Assembly: GCA_022494885.1 (NCBI GenBank)
Contig: JAGVSM010001209.1
Location: 1 to 64,000 of the forward strand
Direction: 5' to 3'
Length of the DNA stretch: 64,000 nucleotides
Source of the DNA: Micrasema longulum
Lineage: Eukaryota; Arthropoda; Insecta; Trichoptera; Brachycentridae
The notes beneath the pieces are model-generated. The model was not told where the DNA came from, made no database searches, and saw only the letters and a list, made by a program, of their open reading frames with translations. A program made the position numbers and the translations under genes. Shown one piece after another: positions 1 through 10,648 of this stretch (position 1 is its first letter; every line of letters begins with the position of its first letter).

Positions 1-115
1 AAACGCTCATGAACAATGTTAAATATTTACCCGAATCGTGACGTATTAAGGCCGTGGCTTATGCAATGGACCGTTTTTGCGGGAATTCAAAACCATAAAT
101 TCAAAAAAATGCTTC
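1..115 (+). repeat. Dispersed repeat shared with 52770-52890
   Basis: This segment and 52770-52890 share a stretch containing 'cgt.acgtatta', 'gcgtgg' or 'ccgtgg', and 'gaccgtttttgcgggaatt', with AT-rich flanks. The copy may start before the window. No coding potential or terminal repeat is visible, so the class is unknown; a MITE fragment is possible. Confidence 0.6.
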
Positions 116-654
116 CGATTTGTAAAAATAAAAATTATTACTCCACAGTATTTCATAGACCCTTATTGATTTAAAATTGTTATATTTTCATGTTTTTGTC
201 ACACTAATATTGAGGTATAAATAAATGCTGTTTTAAATGTACACAAATTGTAGTTATTTTTTTATCAAAATGTAAAACGCATAAATACTCGTACACGTAA
301 TGAAGAGTGATAGCAGGTATAATAACTTCAAATAAATGTATTGCATGAATGCTCTGCAAAATTTCTGGAACACTACTCGTAAATGTAACACTCGAACACA
401 GAAAATTTTGCGATTTCATCACAATGCGGGTACCTTTGTGCTGAAACTATTAAATTCAAATTACGCATTTTTGTTTAATGCTGTATTTCTATTCATTTGA
501 AAGAGACTGCACACTGTAAAATTATTATTGAAATGGAGTAGGTTTGTTTTATTTTTGATTATTAGCGTGTGTAAACCCATAAAAATAGTAAAAAGTATAG
601 AATTAGAAAAACAGGGATGAAAATTTTAATTCAAACAAAATTCAACCGTCCAAA
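116..654. other. Unassigned AT-rich DNA
   Basis: Only short chance open frames are seen. No repeat, RNA gene or regulatory motif could be recognised. Confidence 0.5.
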
Positions 655-790
655 ATAATAGTGCAAAGGGCACTGCATTGGTTCACTAACAGCAGCGAAT
701 CTTGATCATTTACATGAATGTAAGTTGATCAGTCTTACGCTTCAGGTGCCAGTCTAGAGACTATGAAAAAATCGAGTGTAAAACACTATT
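655..790 (-). mobile_element. SINE-B fragment (3' half)
   Basis: It matches the non-tRNA half of SINE-B: 'agggcactgcattg' near the 3' end and 'gatcagtcttacgcttcagg' followed by 'gagactatgaaa'. The same blocks occur at 8837-9103, 19698-19950 and 35836-36073. The tRNA-like head is missing, so this is a truncated copy on the minus strand. Confidence 0.75.
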
Positions 791-1484
791 GCTACCACTT
801 GTAATATCTATAAACTCTAAAAAATTGAGAACCAAAATGAAAACAATGCATAGTGTTTCGTTTCATACAAACTGTTAGGAATTCACTTTTGGATTCTTGA
901 ACTGTGACGGCATGAAGGTATTCTTAGATAATTCGCGTTACAAAGTCATGCTTAATTTAGGTAACTTAAACAAAACAATCTCGCCGTTTCCTCATAAGGG
1001 TAGGCAGAGAGGGTTAGAACGCCACTAGACTACACCATAGAAAGCATAAATATTTTTTGGGATTAAAATTTTAATTTTAATTAAAAGTTGTTGGTTTTTG
1101 TTTCCGAAAAAATTGAGGTTTCTTTGGAAAGCATATTTTATATTTTTATTTAACAATAAATTTTAATAACGGTACTCGCTTCTATAAAAAATATATATAA
1201 TTATTTGTTATTTTGTGTTTAATCAAAATACTCTTTTTTGTGTATTTAAAACGACCGATGCTATAATTTATTTAAACGCATGGCATAATATTTTTATTTA
1301 TTGTACACTCAGTACACGATTTTCAGGTAACACGGAAGTTTTAGAGTTAAACGAAGCGAGATATAAGTTTAAAAAAATAAATGTGTTTTTACCTAGAACC
1401 AGAATCCTAGACGAGTGCTTTCAACTCGATGGCTGCTTTTAAGTAAAATTGAATCGCGAAATCGAGTGGAGATAAGTTGTGTTT
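791..1484. other. Unassigned AT-rich DNA with one small repeat piece
   Basis: Mostly featureless. At about 980-1025 the minus strand matches the repeat seen at 10521-10648 and 31755-31885 (block 'ctctctgcctaccctta' then 'gaggaaacggcg'), so a small fragment of that TTTG-tailed family lies here. A 75-residue open frame at 1215-1442 resembles nothing known and is probably chance. Confidence 0.5.
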
Positions 1485-1581
1485 GTTGTTTAGTAGTTGA
1501 CGCATTTGCCTCCCGTTCTTGAGGTCCCGGGTTAAATTCTAGCAGAGCAAACGTGAAATATTGATTTTCAGTGTTTTTTAG
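1485..1581 (+). mobile_element. SINE-B head fragment, tRNA-related
   Basis: 'gcatttgcctcccgttcttg' followed by 'aggtcccgggttaaattc' resembles the box A to box B interval of SINE-B at 19698, and the downstream 'gtgaaatattgattttc' fits its body. It abuts the truncated LINE-A copy that begins near 1582. Confidence 0.55.
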
Positions 1582-2050
1582 TCTGCAATGTACAACCTTC
1601 GGTCAAAGAGGAGTGGCCTACTACTTGGTTAAAGTGTACAATCTACTTCCATTATTTATAAGGACGATTAGTAAGTTCTCACATTATAAAACTTCTGTTA
1701 AGAAATGAATGGTTGAGGTGGGTTGCACACGGATCGAAGAGTGGATTAAGCCAGATAGGTAAAATGTGTGTACTGTTTATGAAATTTGGTCTATTCGTCC
1801 ATATAAATTGGTTATGTTTTTTATGAATATTTTAGTTTTTATTGTTTATTACATTAATGATAATAAGGTTAATTGGATTAATTAAGGTTTTTTATTTTTA
1901 TTTTTATTATTTTAGTAACTTTGTTAAGTAACTAATTTAAGGCATGTTTCTCATTTTGTAAAATGTTTTGGCACGGGACACCTCAGTGAGGGAACATTAT
2001 TCTGTATAAAAAAAAATACAAACAATGTAAAAGTATAAATAAATAAATGT
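1582..2050 (+). mobile_element. LINE-A, 5'-truncated non-LTR retrotransposon 3' end
   Basis: This stretch is homologous along its length to the minus strand of 50465-50885. Shared blocks include the end of the reverse-transcriptase frame (translated 'TFGQR' followed by a 'YY.VKV' block), 'aggtgggttg', 'aattggttatgttttttat', 'ggcacgggacacctcagtga' and 'gaacattattctgtataaaa'. The coding part is broken by stops. The copy ends in repeated TAAA units, as many CR1/Jockey-group elements do. It is a dead 3' fragment; the clade is inferred only from the C-terminal frame style. Confidence 0.8.
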
Positions 2051-2074
2051 TATTTCAAGACTGATCACCTATTT

Positions 2075-3050
2075 TTTTTTTTTATTTAATTTTCTTTTAT
2101 TTAAGAAACATACAGTACAGTTAAAAAGTTTAATATTTTACACAATTAGACTTAATTCTAATGGACCAGTGAAGTTTCCATATTATAAAGCAATTATATG
2201 TAAGGTTAATAATGAAAGTATAAAAAGGAGAAGGAAAAAGAAAAACATAAATGAAAGTTGTTTAAAAATTAAAATTTAAGTGAAAATAAGATATTTTAAA
2301 GTTTGTAGTTTTAATTGAGTATTATTTACAAATGGAAATAATATTAAAATAAAGAAAATTTGTAAGAGTAATTAAAAATTAAGAATTGAAAAAAAGAATG
2401 AAAAACATCCTCAGATGTAGAAATAAAATAAAATAGTAATAACATTTTTAAAAAAAAAGAAAAAACATAAATATACACATATTTATTTTAAGGGATTCAA
2501 AGAAACGATGAGAAGAATCTTTAAGTGAAATATAAGACAGTAAATTTAAGTCAATTTAAAAAACATCTTCAACATTAATGACACATTATAGTAAGAGCAG
2601 CAATATATTGATTTTATTTACATATATAATGTAAGTAATTAAAAGTAGTTTAAAAGTGTAAAAACATGCCAATGCAGCAGAGAAAAAAGGATAAATAAAG
2701 AAGGAAAAACAAATATAGCAAGTAATCTTTAAAATTTGAAAAATCAATATGAGAAAGAAGATTTTAAACCAAAAGAAGTCGATAAAATTTTATTAAAGCG
2801 ATTTTAGCAGTAATACAAATTTAAAAGAGAAATTTGATTCATAATAATAATATTAATGTATGTAATTTGAGTGATATAAGAGAAAAAGGGACCAACGGGA
2901 GTTTTATTCAAAAGTTTTCAATACACTCTTTTTAAATAATTGTAATCCTGTATGATAGATATCTATATGGGTAAAAAAGCTGTAAAAAGTGGAACACGAT
3001 CTGTGTAAATACAAATTCTGGCAATAGTTCGTATTGACACTAGATATTCT
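2075..3050 (-). mobile_element. LINE-B 3' end (minus copy)
   Basis: The minus strand matches 41100-41985 on the plus strand over most of its length. Shared blocks are 'ttacacagatcgtgttcc', 'atctatcatacaggattac', 'tccattagaattaagtcta' and 'ctgtactgtatgtttc'. In the coordinates given, the element's 3' end is the T-rich tract at 2075-2100, a retroposed poly(A) tail. The body is unusually rich in A and G on the plus strand. Only a stub of coding sequence remains before a long 3' untranslated region; the better-preserved partner at 40949-41985 carries the C-terminal frame. Confidence 0.8.
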
Positions 3051-3570
3051 AAAGGTTGGGTGATTTCGTAGGGCATACCCTATGTTAATTTAACTGTTAG
3101 AAATAAGCTACATTGAGTGTATCAGTGCAGTGCCCTATGTACCATCGTGTTCAGAAAAAGGAATAACGATGGCGATGACTATATTTTGAGATACCTGAAT
3201 TTGAAAAAATGTTCGCTATTTTTGCTAGAGGATTATTTTCTTCAACAAATGACCGAAGCAATTATTTTATACGCTCACTAATTACGGTTGGAATTTTTTA
3301 TCACCCGCATAACAAGATAGGCCGAGTATCGGAAATGTTCATTATAAGCGTGTAATGTATGTGTGCCCTTTCGGTGCCGCATTCAATAAATACCAGAAGT
3401 AAGAATTTATTTATTCACTTTGAATACTAATGTCAAACGTGACCTTGACTAATGTTTCATATTCCATGAGTTTGCTTAACACCTTGACACACTCAATGTT
3501 AAACTGAGTAGGTACCTAACCCATTCACGCCTAACTACTCAATTTAATAAAAACAGTCATGTAAATTTAA
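3051..3570. other. Unassigned DNA with a SINE-B 3' scrap
   Basis: At about 3118-3180 the plus strand has 'gcagtgccctatgtacca' followed by 'ggaataacgatggcgatga', which resembles the 3' end of SINE-B with its GAT-type tail. Nothing else is recognised here. Confidence 0.45.
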
Positions 3571-3910
3571 CAATGAGGAAGTTCAGGGTTTTTAACGTGA
3601 TATTTGATTTACAAACTTAGCCTATTTAAAATATATTTATATTGTTATTTTTTTTTTATCTTTCTGATTTTTTAAGGTTTTGTAATTTTAGAATTTTGGA
3701 ATTCACAAGTTCTTCTCTATGAATTATGCTGATTGGTGAGTTGGCTTTCCGGAAACCGGAAATCTATCCCAACACTATATCATTGGTTGATTTGTAAGAA
3801 TTTGTTACGCAGCATTTTATTTTCATTATTTTTTTAAAACGTTTCCTAGAAACTTCGTTGTACAATTAAATTATTTTATTTTTACAACGTGGAAAGCAAC
3901 GTTTTTTTAA
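3571..3910 (-). mobile_element. MITE-1 copy (minus)
   Basis: It begins with 'caatgaggaagttcag', the inverted terminal sequence that also ends the copies at 7611-8048 and 54064-54844. Inside, the minus strand carries 'aatcaaccaatgata' and an 'aattgtac..c.aagtttct' block found in both other copies. The opposite terminus near 3910 is degraded. No coding capacity is seen, which fits a non-autonomous DNA transposon of unknown superfamily. Confidence 0.65.
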
Positions 3911-4099
3911 TATTCAATCCTCCTGATTTAAGCATTGGGATACTGTCATTAAAAAGCCAACAGAACACAAAAACATCGCATCTCCCGTGAAGGTAGGCAA
4001 ATAGAACGCCATGACATTTTTGCATAATATGCCAGGGTACCGATACTTATCGAAAGTTAAGGACCTCACAACTTCACCATCACTATAGATTAGAGTTAA

Positions 4100-5330
4100 T
4101 GGCATTTTTTTAAAGTGATTACGAAGATACACTACCGACCCTCTTTCCGCTAAATGGGACGCGTGCTGGTGGATTTTTGTAAGCTGGCGCGTGCGCTATA
4201 CTTACACATATGCATTGTGCAGTATCCGTGAATATACCAATGGTATGACATCGCACGGCATGCGCATTATGAAAATAATGTATGTATCTCTTGCACTCAG
4301 ACGTGCTTATGAGCGTAAGATAGACAACTATTGCTTTATTAGTTGCTAATGATATGGTAATATAATATACACAAGATGCTTCTGCGTTCGTCTGAATTTC
4401 GCTGCGATTCTTAATAGTAAAAGTATGATAATATGTACGAGTATTAAGTTATGGATTAAAAACACTGGTTCATAAATATAAAGGTATTTTCATTGAATCA
4501 AATCATGAATAATTCGATTATGTAGTGATGGTGCTTTTGCAAAACTTACACAAAAACATTTTTGATGTACAGAATAATGATTTTAAAAATCTTGATGTTA
4601 CATATTGTTATATTAGATGTTTTCGAAAATCTCTTTTTGATTAGTGCGTTAAAAATAAATACTTAAGAAATGACATATATTTACGAGTATTTATTTTTAA
4701 ACAAGCATGTTTTTTATAAAATATTTTGTCTTCATCATAATAACAATTGATGGAGTGTTATTAAAATGCACTAAACTAATTATATCGGAAATAATATGTA
4801 TACACACTTATTGATAAACAATAAATCTTGTTATTTATATACTAAAACCAATCTACACAACTTCGCATTTTAGTTCTAGAATAATTGACTGTATAAAAAA
4901 AACATTTTTGTTCAAATTTTTATTGCCCTTTGTTCTTGGAAGGACTATAATTAGTAAAATGCAACATTTAAAAAAATATTTGAAAATTATAAAAAAATTA
5001 AACATATTATTTTAGTAAATAAATATTACATTTTCTTTACCCGTTGTATTTTTGTTTTCATGTACACAACCCTCTAATCGAATCGAATTTAGAAAAGATA
5101 GCGGAGTTGGTTAAAATTTAAAACAATTTTTTTTTAATCAACATTCTATCGATTTTTAATGCGATAGTGTAAGTTTTCTGAACGCGCCAGCTTAAGTTAA
5201 ACCACCAGTATACCACGGTACACATATCTACGCACTAAAGTGACATACCTTCATAATTACGTTATAGGTAAAGATAAATTCTCCCAAGCAATCGCGAAAA
5301 TACACTACCGACTTTTGCGGTAAGTTCATT
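4100..5330. repeat. Possible 1.2-kb foldback or flanked insertion
   Basis: The block 'atacactaccgac' occurs in the same orientation near 4123 and 5302. The block 'gcgccagctta' with a following 'ccacca' occurs in opposite orientations near 4155-4195 (minus) and 5183-5210 (plus). So the ends carry both a direct and an inverted repeat around an AT-rich interior without a recognisable frame. This could be an old DNA transposon with subterminal inverted repeats. The boundaries are approximate. Confidence 0.35.
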
Positions 5331-6419
5331 TTCAAATTTTAAGGTAAGTACATCGATATATACCGAGGGCTCAAGTATCTCACGGGATTTATATATACGG
5401 ATTAAATGTGACAAATTTCATGAAAGTGGTTTGTGTAATGTTATGTATTTATTTAGATAGTTGTACAAATACAATTCGAGCACCTAGTTATACCTTAACT
5501 AATAAACAGTATATATCATACAATAACAATTTCAAAAACAAAACATTATTATAAAATTCAGACGCTTTTCGGTGACACTCTATCTACCTATATGGAGGTT
5601 TGTTTTTAACAAAAGTCATAGCCATCCCTCGAAACGACCCTCAAATAGACACCGCATCTCTAATCTATTTTGGTAGTTCATTTTGGTAGCAAATTGTTTT
5701 GAGTTGCCTGGATTCTTATTTTAGGGAGTCTGAAACCTCCACCTTCCCTTGTAGGATAGCGATGCATTTCGTTATTACGCTGAACATCACAAAACGTGTA
5801 TTCGGGCTATATTGTATTTTTTAAACATAATCTTTATCTTTGCTTTACCGAAAGCATATTCAGTACCGTCAACATATGTTGAATTTTTGTGTATCTTCAC
5901 ATTTATCTTTAATGTAGGTCGCAATAATTTTCTAAATAAAAATCACCACATTTGGTTTCACGTGTTTTCAGTCGATTAATCACCATTCTTGTTATATGTG
6001 ACACGAACTATAGTCGCATGCAAAAAATAAATATCGACAAACTAACAACTCTCTAGGGGGTAGAGAAGATTCAGAATAGCACCCCTGGGCCTACTTGGTA
6101 TTGCCAGTGAAAAAAACCGTATATAATTTTAGACTGAAACTATAAACCGTTATGTGCACGAGAGGGTTAAGTACCTTGCATAAATAAATTTATGTATTTG
6201 ATCATGCAACATTACAAAAAATAACTAACATGCATTTATTATTGTTATTATTAAATACGTAAAAGGGTATAATTTTATCGGGTATGAAGAAATTGTTATT
6301 TGAAGTAAGGATAATTATGTATGAACATAAAATTAATAAGCAAAGTTTAGTATTAACCTCTGCTCCGTGACGGTACCAATTTGCTCAGGTGTAAAATAAT
6401 TCATTTATCTCTTATAGAG
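5331..6419. other. Unassigned DNA
   Basis: AT-rich with patches nearer average composition at 5570-5780. No frame, repeat or RNA gene could be supported. Confidence 0.4.
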
Positions 6420-6620
6420 AATATATTTGATGTCCCTATTCACTATTATTATTAATAACAACAATAATATTTATTGGGCATTAAAAGAAAAATTCACTTT
6501 TACATATTAAAAATAATATTAATACAATGCGTATTTACATTAAAAAATATTTATATATAATCCTTAAGATTACAATGTTGTCTGTATAATTTCAATATTA
6601 TTTTTTTTGTTGCATCTATC
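6420..6620 (-). mobile_element. Possible LINE 3' tail
   Basis: On the minus strand a 'taatgcccaataaatatta' block is followed by ATT/GTT-type simple repeats. This is the layout of other LINE 3' ends in this window, for example near 23675 and 47265. There is no coding remnant, so the call is weak. Confidence 0.3.
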
Positions 6621-6683
6621 TATGTAGGTAAACCCGTACCAAGAAAATGCAAGTTGTACATTATGGTGTGGTAACGGTAGGTG

Positions 6684-6840
6684 GCCTCCGTGGTGTAGTG
6701 GTCAAGACGCTTGACTCACGCACGGAAGGTTCCGGGTTCGATTCCCGGTGAGAACACAAAAATTAAAAATGTGATTTTTCTCAAGCCTGGTTGTTCTGTA
6801 ATGTAATTGGGTCTCCTGGCCTGTTGTGGTGCAAAAAAAA
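6684..6840 (+). mobile_element. SINE-A, tRNA-derived (best copy)
   Basis: The tRNA-like head has a box A-like 'tggtgtagtggtcaag' and a perfect-looking box B 'ggttcgattcc' at 6735-6745, the internal RNA polymerase III promoter elements. The head is followed by a body ('gagaacacaaaaatt', 'tttctcaagcctgg', 'ctcctggcctgttgtggtgc') and an A-rich tail. The same body recurs at 23505, 35400 and 37586, and on the minus strand at 52535 and 55245. A functional tRNA gene is unlikely because the arms do not pair into a cloverleaf past box B. Confidence 0.85.
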
Positions 6841-7610
6841 TATGAAAAAATACTTTTAATTGATAATTGATAAGGTATCGCACCCGCAGGCAGCTCAGCT
6901 AGAAGCGACAGCAAGGCGATCCTCGGTCACTCAATTAAATATTTTTATGTTCACCCAAAAGACAGCGGACCACCCCGCTATCACCGCTCACTATACCTCT
7001 CTCAAGTACATAAGCATAAGTACATAATCATTTACACATATCTGAATTAAAAATTTATACATAAATAAAAATATTTTTAAAGGGCGTTGTACCTTGTACT
7101 ATAGCCACATGGCCATATTGGTATATATTTTGTCATTTTTTAGTAGTTTCTGCCAATTTTTTTTAATTCGTTGCAAAAAATGACTCCTGAGGATCTGCTT
7201 TGCGAAGAACTGTCACTCGTTTGACTGGGTAAAATTGCTATTTCATTACAAACCTCCATATTATAATTATTATGGTGGCAAGTTTTTTCAGATATTTTTA
7301 TGGTGTGAATAATATTATGTTTTTTTTTGTAAACATTTCATATTGGAAAAATAACAACCATTTATATTGCAATTCCCTGATGGCACAACTTTGTATCACT
7401 GTTTTTATTTCAATCATGTTCGTTTTCAGGCTATAAATAACATAATTTAAAAAGGAAAAATTCTAAAACTCTTGTTGTTGAAAAAATGTTCAGGAAATAA
7501 AGGGTTAAAACACAAAAGTGAAAAAAACGTACAAAGGTAGATTTTTTGTGCCTTTTCTATAATACATTTTGCCTTCGTGCAACAAATAAAATTGTCAAAC
7601 TCTGCAATAA
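6841..7610. other. Unassigned DNA
   Basis: AT-rich except for a GC-richer strip at 6885-6995 that matches nothing recognised. Short open frames look random. Confidence 0.4.
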
Positions 7611-8048
7611 TAATGAGGAACTTCAGCCCTACGGGAAATTTGATACAATAAATATTTTTTTAGGCGTGTTAAAAATTGGACCATTAAATTGTACTGCAAA
7701 GTTTCTTGAAAATGTACAAAAAAATAATAAAAAATGTTTTAGCCAAAACAAACTACTTTGAACGACGTCACTAGTTCATATGAATCAACCAATGATAAGA
7801 GAATTATGGAAGATTTTCAGTATGCTCGCCGTCAACGGCCCAATGGGCAGAACTGATCGAGAATAATCGGAAGAGAACCTCTGACGTCACACGCGGAGTT
7901 ATTTCAGAAACACACATATATAAAAAAACAAAGTGCTAGTAATACGGAATATTTATTTATTATTATTCGTTTATTTTTTATTTGGCTTACTGTAATAGTC
8001 TTTTTACAAATAAAAAAATATAAATAAAAACACCAAACTTCCTCATTG
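7611..8048 (+). mobile_element. MITE-1 copy (uninterrupted)
   Basis: It runs from 'aatgaggaacttcag' to 'aaacttcctcattg', which are inverted termini. Internal blocks 'aaattgtactgcaaagtttc', 'gacgtca', 'tatgaatcaaccaatga' and 'gacgtcacacgcggagttat' recur in the copy split at 54064-54844. It has no transposase frame and is about 440 bp long, so it is best described as a non-autonomous DNA transposon. The target duplication could not be fixed by eye. Confidence 0.75.
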
Positions 8049-8836
8049 GTATCACACTAAGCAATGTCCTATAGACTGTTTTTGTGGATAAAACTCGTAA
8101 AAATGGTACATGATCTTTTATAAGATTTGACTAATGAATTGACAAATTTTGTCACAACAGATATTATTTGAATCAAGATCCACGCGCGCATAAATAATGT
8201 GTGCTCTCATCCCATGCCTGTGATACTGTTAATTATCAACTTCAACTGTCAAAGAGTATTTGTTGTTGCTTGTTTTACTATATTTACCATCGTTTTTATT
8301 TGTTCCACTGAGCTTTTTTACTTCATGCTTGCCTTTTTTTCTGAAAATACTGTTTTTTTTTTTAATGTATTTTTTTTTTATGGCAAAATATTTATATATT
8401 TCACTTACAATGTTATATTTTTTCTTTCCTAAATGAACACCTCTCTGGGCATAATCTGTGTCGAGGCATTCATTTACATTATTATTATATTGTGTTTTAG
8501 TACATAATAAATAAATTTAAAATAATAAATAACACTGTATGGATATAAACATAAAGTATAAATAGCAACATGCAACAACAATTCTGAGTTCAAATAGACT
8601 AATGTTTTGGTGGGGTATTTTATATTGTTGGTTGTCAGTAGCTGCATCGTCACAAGATAACAAGAGAAACTGCCCGTTGTATGTCGTGGCACCGAATGCA
8701 TCCACGTACTGCAAATGCTTAAATGCCAAACCCCATACCTCCGGGGCAGCGTAAAAAAAAAACTTAATTAAAAATAATTAATATTAAAATACGCTCACAT
8801 TTTAAAACCGTAAATTCAATTTATCTTATTAACTTT
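8049..8836. other. Unassigned AT-rich and T-rich DNA
   Basis: 8330-8430 is a T-rich low-complexity tract, and the hydrophobic open frame across it is a composition artefact. 8517-8760 has a slightly richer strip whose minus-strand frames (8474-8729) match no family I know. Confidence 0.4.
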
Positions 8837-9103
8837 CATCATCATCATCATCATTCCCTTTCCGCGCCTAGTAGTGCATAGGGTATTGCAATAGAACAGC
8901 AATCTCAGTGTTTATTGATCTTTTTGCTGTATGAAGGTAAGATGATCAGTCTTACGCTTCAGGTACTAGTCCAGAGACTATGAAATATTCTTGTGTAAAA
9001 ACGCCCTTTTAAATAAATATTTCATCTCAACCACGCCGGGAATCGTACCCGAGACCTCTTGGGTTGTCGGCATAAATGCTGACTACTATACTACAAAGCC
9101 ATA
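8837..9103 (-). mobile_element. SINE-B, near full length
   Basis: On the minus strand a tRNA-like head (box B reads 'ggtctcgggtacgattccc') is followed by 'aaatatttatttaaaagggc', 'ggtacctgaagcgtaagact', 'gcactactaggcgcggaaag' and a (GAT)n tail, seen in the given orientation as 'catcatcatcatcatt' at 8837. It agrees with 19698-19950 from head to tail. Confidence 0.85.
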
Positions 9104-9149
9104 TTAACTTTACTGAAATGATTTATGAATAATTTTTTTTTATTATTAA

Positions 9150-9330
9150 GTTGAGAAATACAAGAGTTTTTATTATTTACTCAAATATTTCAAATTTCAG
9201 ATCATTTCCTAAAAGTCGTAAATAAATTGTGCTGGAAAAATGGAAATCGAGTTGTGGAAGAGTGGGATTTGAACCTGGGACCTTTGGTCCGTGAGTCCAC
9301 AATACAACAACGAGACCACAACCCGATTTG
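9150..9330 (-). mobile_element. SINE-C, tRNA-related
   Basis: The minus strand reads through a tRNA-like head with box B 'ggttcaaatcc', then a body with 'tttttccagcacaattta' and 'aggaaatgatct'. The same head and body occur at 27075-27242 (minus) and 61895-62003 (minus). It lies directly beside the SINE-B copy above, in the same orientation. Confidence 0.75.
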
Positions 9331-9890
9331 AACTATATGTAAATATAGTTAATAATATAACTGACCTTTTCATGTCCCATCAGCTGTTTGTAATTATTCT
9401 ACATAAAATAAAAATCATTATCTCACACCTGGATTACTTACGACATACGACATATGCAAAGTATCACCCCTTTCTAGTCCAGTATTATCTTCCACTGAAG
9501 CATACAGTATTCAATACACAAATACACAATAATATTATAATCCGGCTGGTCGTTATCAGCTGTAGGCTATGGTAAGTTTGTAAAATACATTATGCCTTTC
9601 GCCCCACTGCGCTGGGCGAAAAAAATATGTCACTATCTCACCTGGCCTAGCAAAAAACCGATAATTTAAAAATCCTAAAAATTAATTAAACGTTTTTTTA
9701 GAAACTGAACTTGTTCATGTTAAAGCGTCTTTGAGGTTTACAATATGGCGGTTTGTTAATAATCCATAGTGGTAGTAAATTAATATTAGCAATTTCATGA
9801 AAACTTGGTAATACTATAAATGATATTTTAAAAGACATGCTGGATTTCTTCTAAAATGAGTTTATTTGGATTATTTTTTTTGAAAGAGAG
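9331..9890. other. Unassigned DNA with a small GC-rich hairpin
   Basis: Mostly AT-rich. At 9597-9622, 'tttcgccc' and 'gggcgaaa' pair around a 9-10-nt loop. The rest, including an open frame at 9291-9575 that starts inside SINE-C, looks non-coding. Confidence 0.4.
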
Positions 9891-10340
9891 GGGAATATGG
9901 AAGTCCAGGCATTTACAAAGCTGATGACTTATCGTTGGCTGGTTTAAGTGGCCACGTTTCTCACAGTGTAACATTTACTATTCTGGCTCTGTTTAAACAC
10001 CACGTTGCCTCAACTTTTCCATTCGTTGACTTAAGTGAATAAAAAGAGCTGAAACCTTTATAATGTGGGTGAGATTCACCCGGCTGCACCATTTCACCTT
10101 TTAGGCAAAGCCTAAAAAAAAATTTCCAAATTTTATACTTCGTCTTTTACCAGAAAGTTAATTCAACAATGTTTTGAGTATGTCCAAACGTTTGCAGACT
10201 GGCTGGATGGCCCTAGGAAAAGTTGAGGAAATGTGTATTCTTAAACATAGGCAGAATGGTGAATGTTAAACAGTGTGCAAAGTGGCCTCTTAAACCAGCC
10301 AATAATAGGTTATAAGCCCTGAAAATGCCTAAATTTCCTA
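9885..10340. repeat. FB383 family, foldback arrangement
   Basis: An arm at 9899-10020 ('tggctggtttaagtggccac', 'gtgtaacattta', 'cctcaacttttcc') returns inverted at 10216-10338, giving arms of about 120 bp. The spacer contains the family's central segment ('gtgggtgagattcacccg', 'gaaacctttat', 'gcagactggctgga'). The same modules occur at 18890-19450, 32160-32400, 32770-32865, 44735-45470, 54190-54592 and 58061-58168. No protein is encoded. Confidence 0.85.
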
Positions 10341-10514
10341 ATTCCCTTATCAATTTGCTTATTCTCTCTGTTGCTAAGTTTGGGTAATGCTAACAGGTAA
10401 CTGTCGGCTATAGCCGAAAAATGATATAAAATTTTGGCCTTATTAAATCGGCCCCAGTTAATTGGAACTTCGGACACCTGAAATTTGAACCTTTGGGCCC
10501 AAAAGTCGAAATAA

Positions 10515-10648
10515 TCAGAGTGCATGCATGAGAAAATGTATGAAAGTAGATGAAGCGAGGTCTGTATGCAAAGATAGATTGATATGACATTCTATTCTCT
10601 CTGACTACCCTCACGGAGAAACGGTGTGATAGTTTGTTTGTTTGTTGT
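10515..10648 (+). mobile_element. TTTG-tailed repeat (LINE or SINE 3' end)
   Basis: The blocks 'gcatgagaaaatgtatgaa', 'ctgtatgcaaagatagat', 'ctctctgactaccctcacgg' and 'aaacggtgtgatagtttg' end in a TTTG tandem. The arrangement recurs at 31755-31885 and, as a minus fragment, at 980-1025. A microsatellite tail after a conserved 3' segment is typical of retroposons; from memory, similar 3' ends are common in moths and butterflies. Confidence 0.7.

Noticed and set aside
6684..6760. tRNA gene on the plus strand
   Set aside because: Box A and box B are good, but the sequence after box B runs into a repeated SINE-A body instead of an acceptor stem, and the same head recurs with the same body elsewhere.
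6702..6914. Minus-strand frame with 'VLTGNRTRNLPCVSQAS'
   Set aside because: This is the reverse translation of the SINE-A head; the same peptide appears at 35331-35588 for the same reason.
8199..8432. Membrane protein gene
   Set aside because: The hydrophobic frame is a translation of T-rich low-complexity DNA, with no supporting context.
9597..9622. Rho-independent terminator
   Set aside because: A GC-rich hairpin followed by an A-rich tract resembles a terminator, but bacterial terminators are not expected in this eukaryotic sequence.
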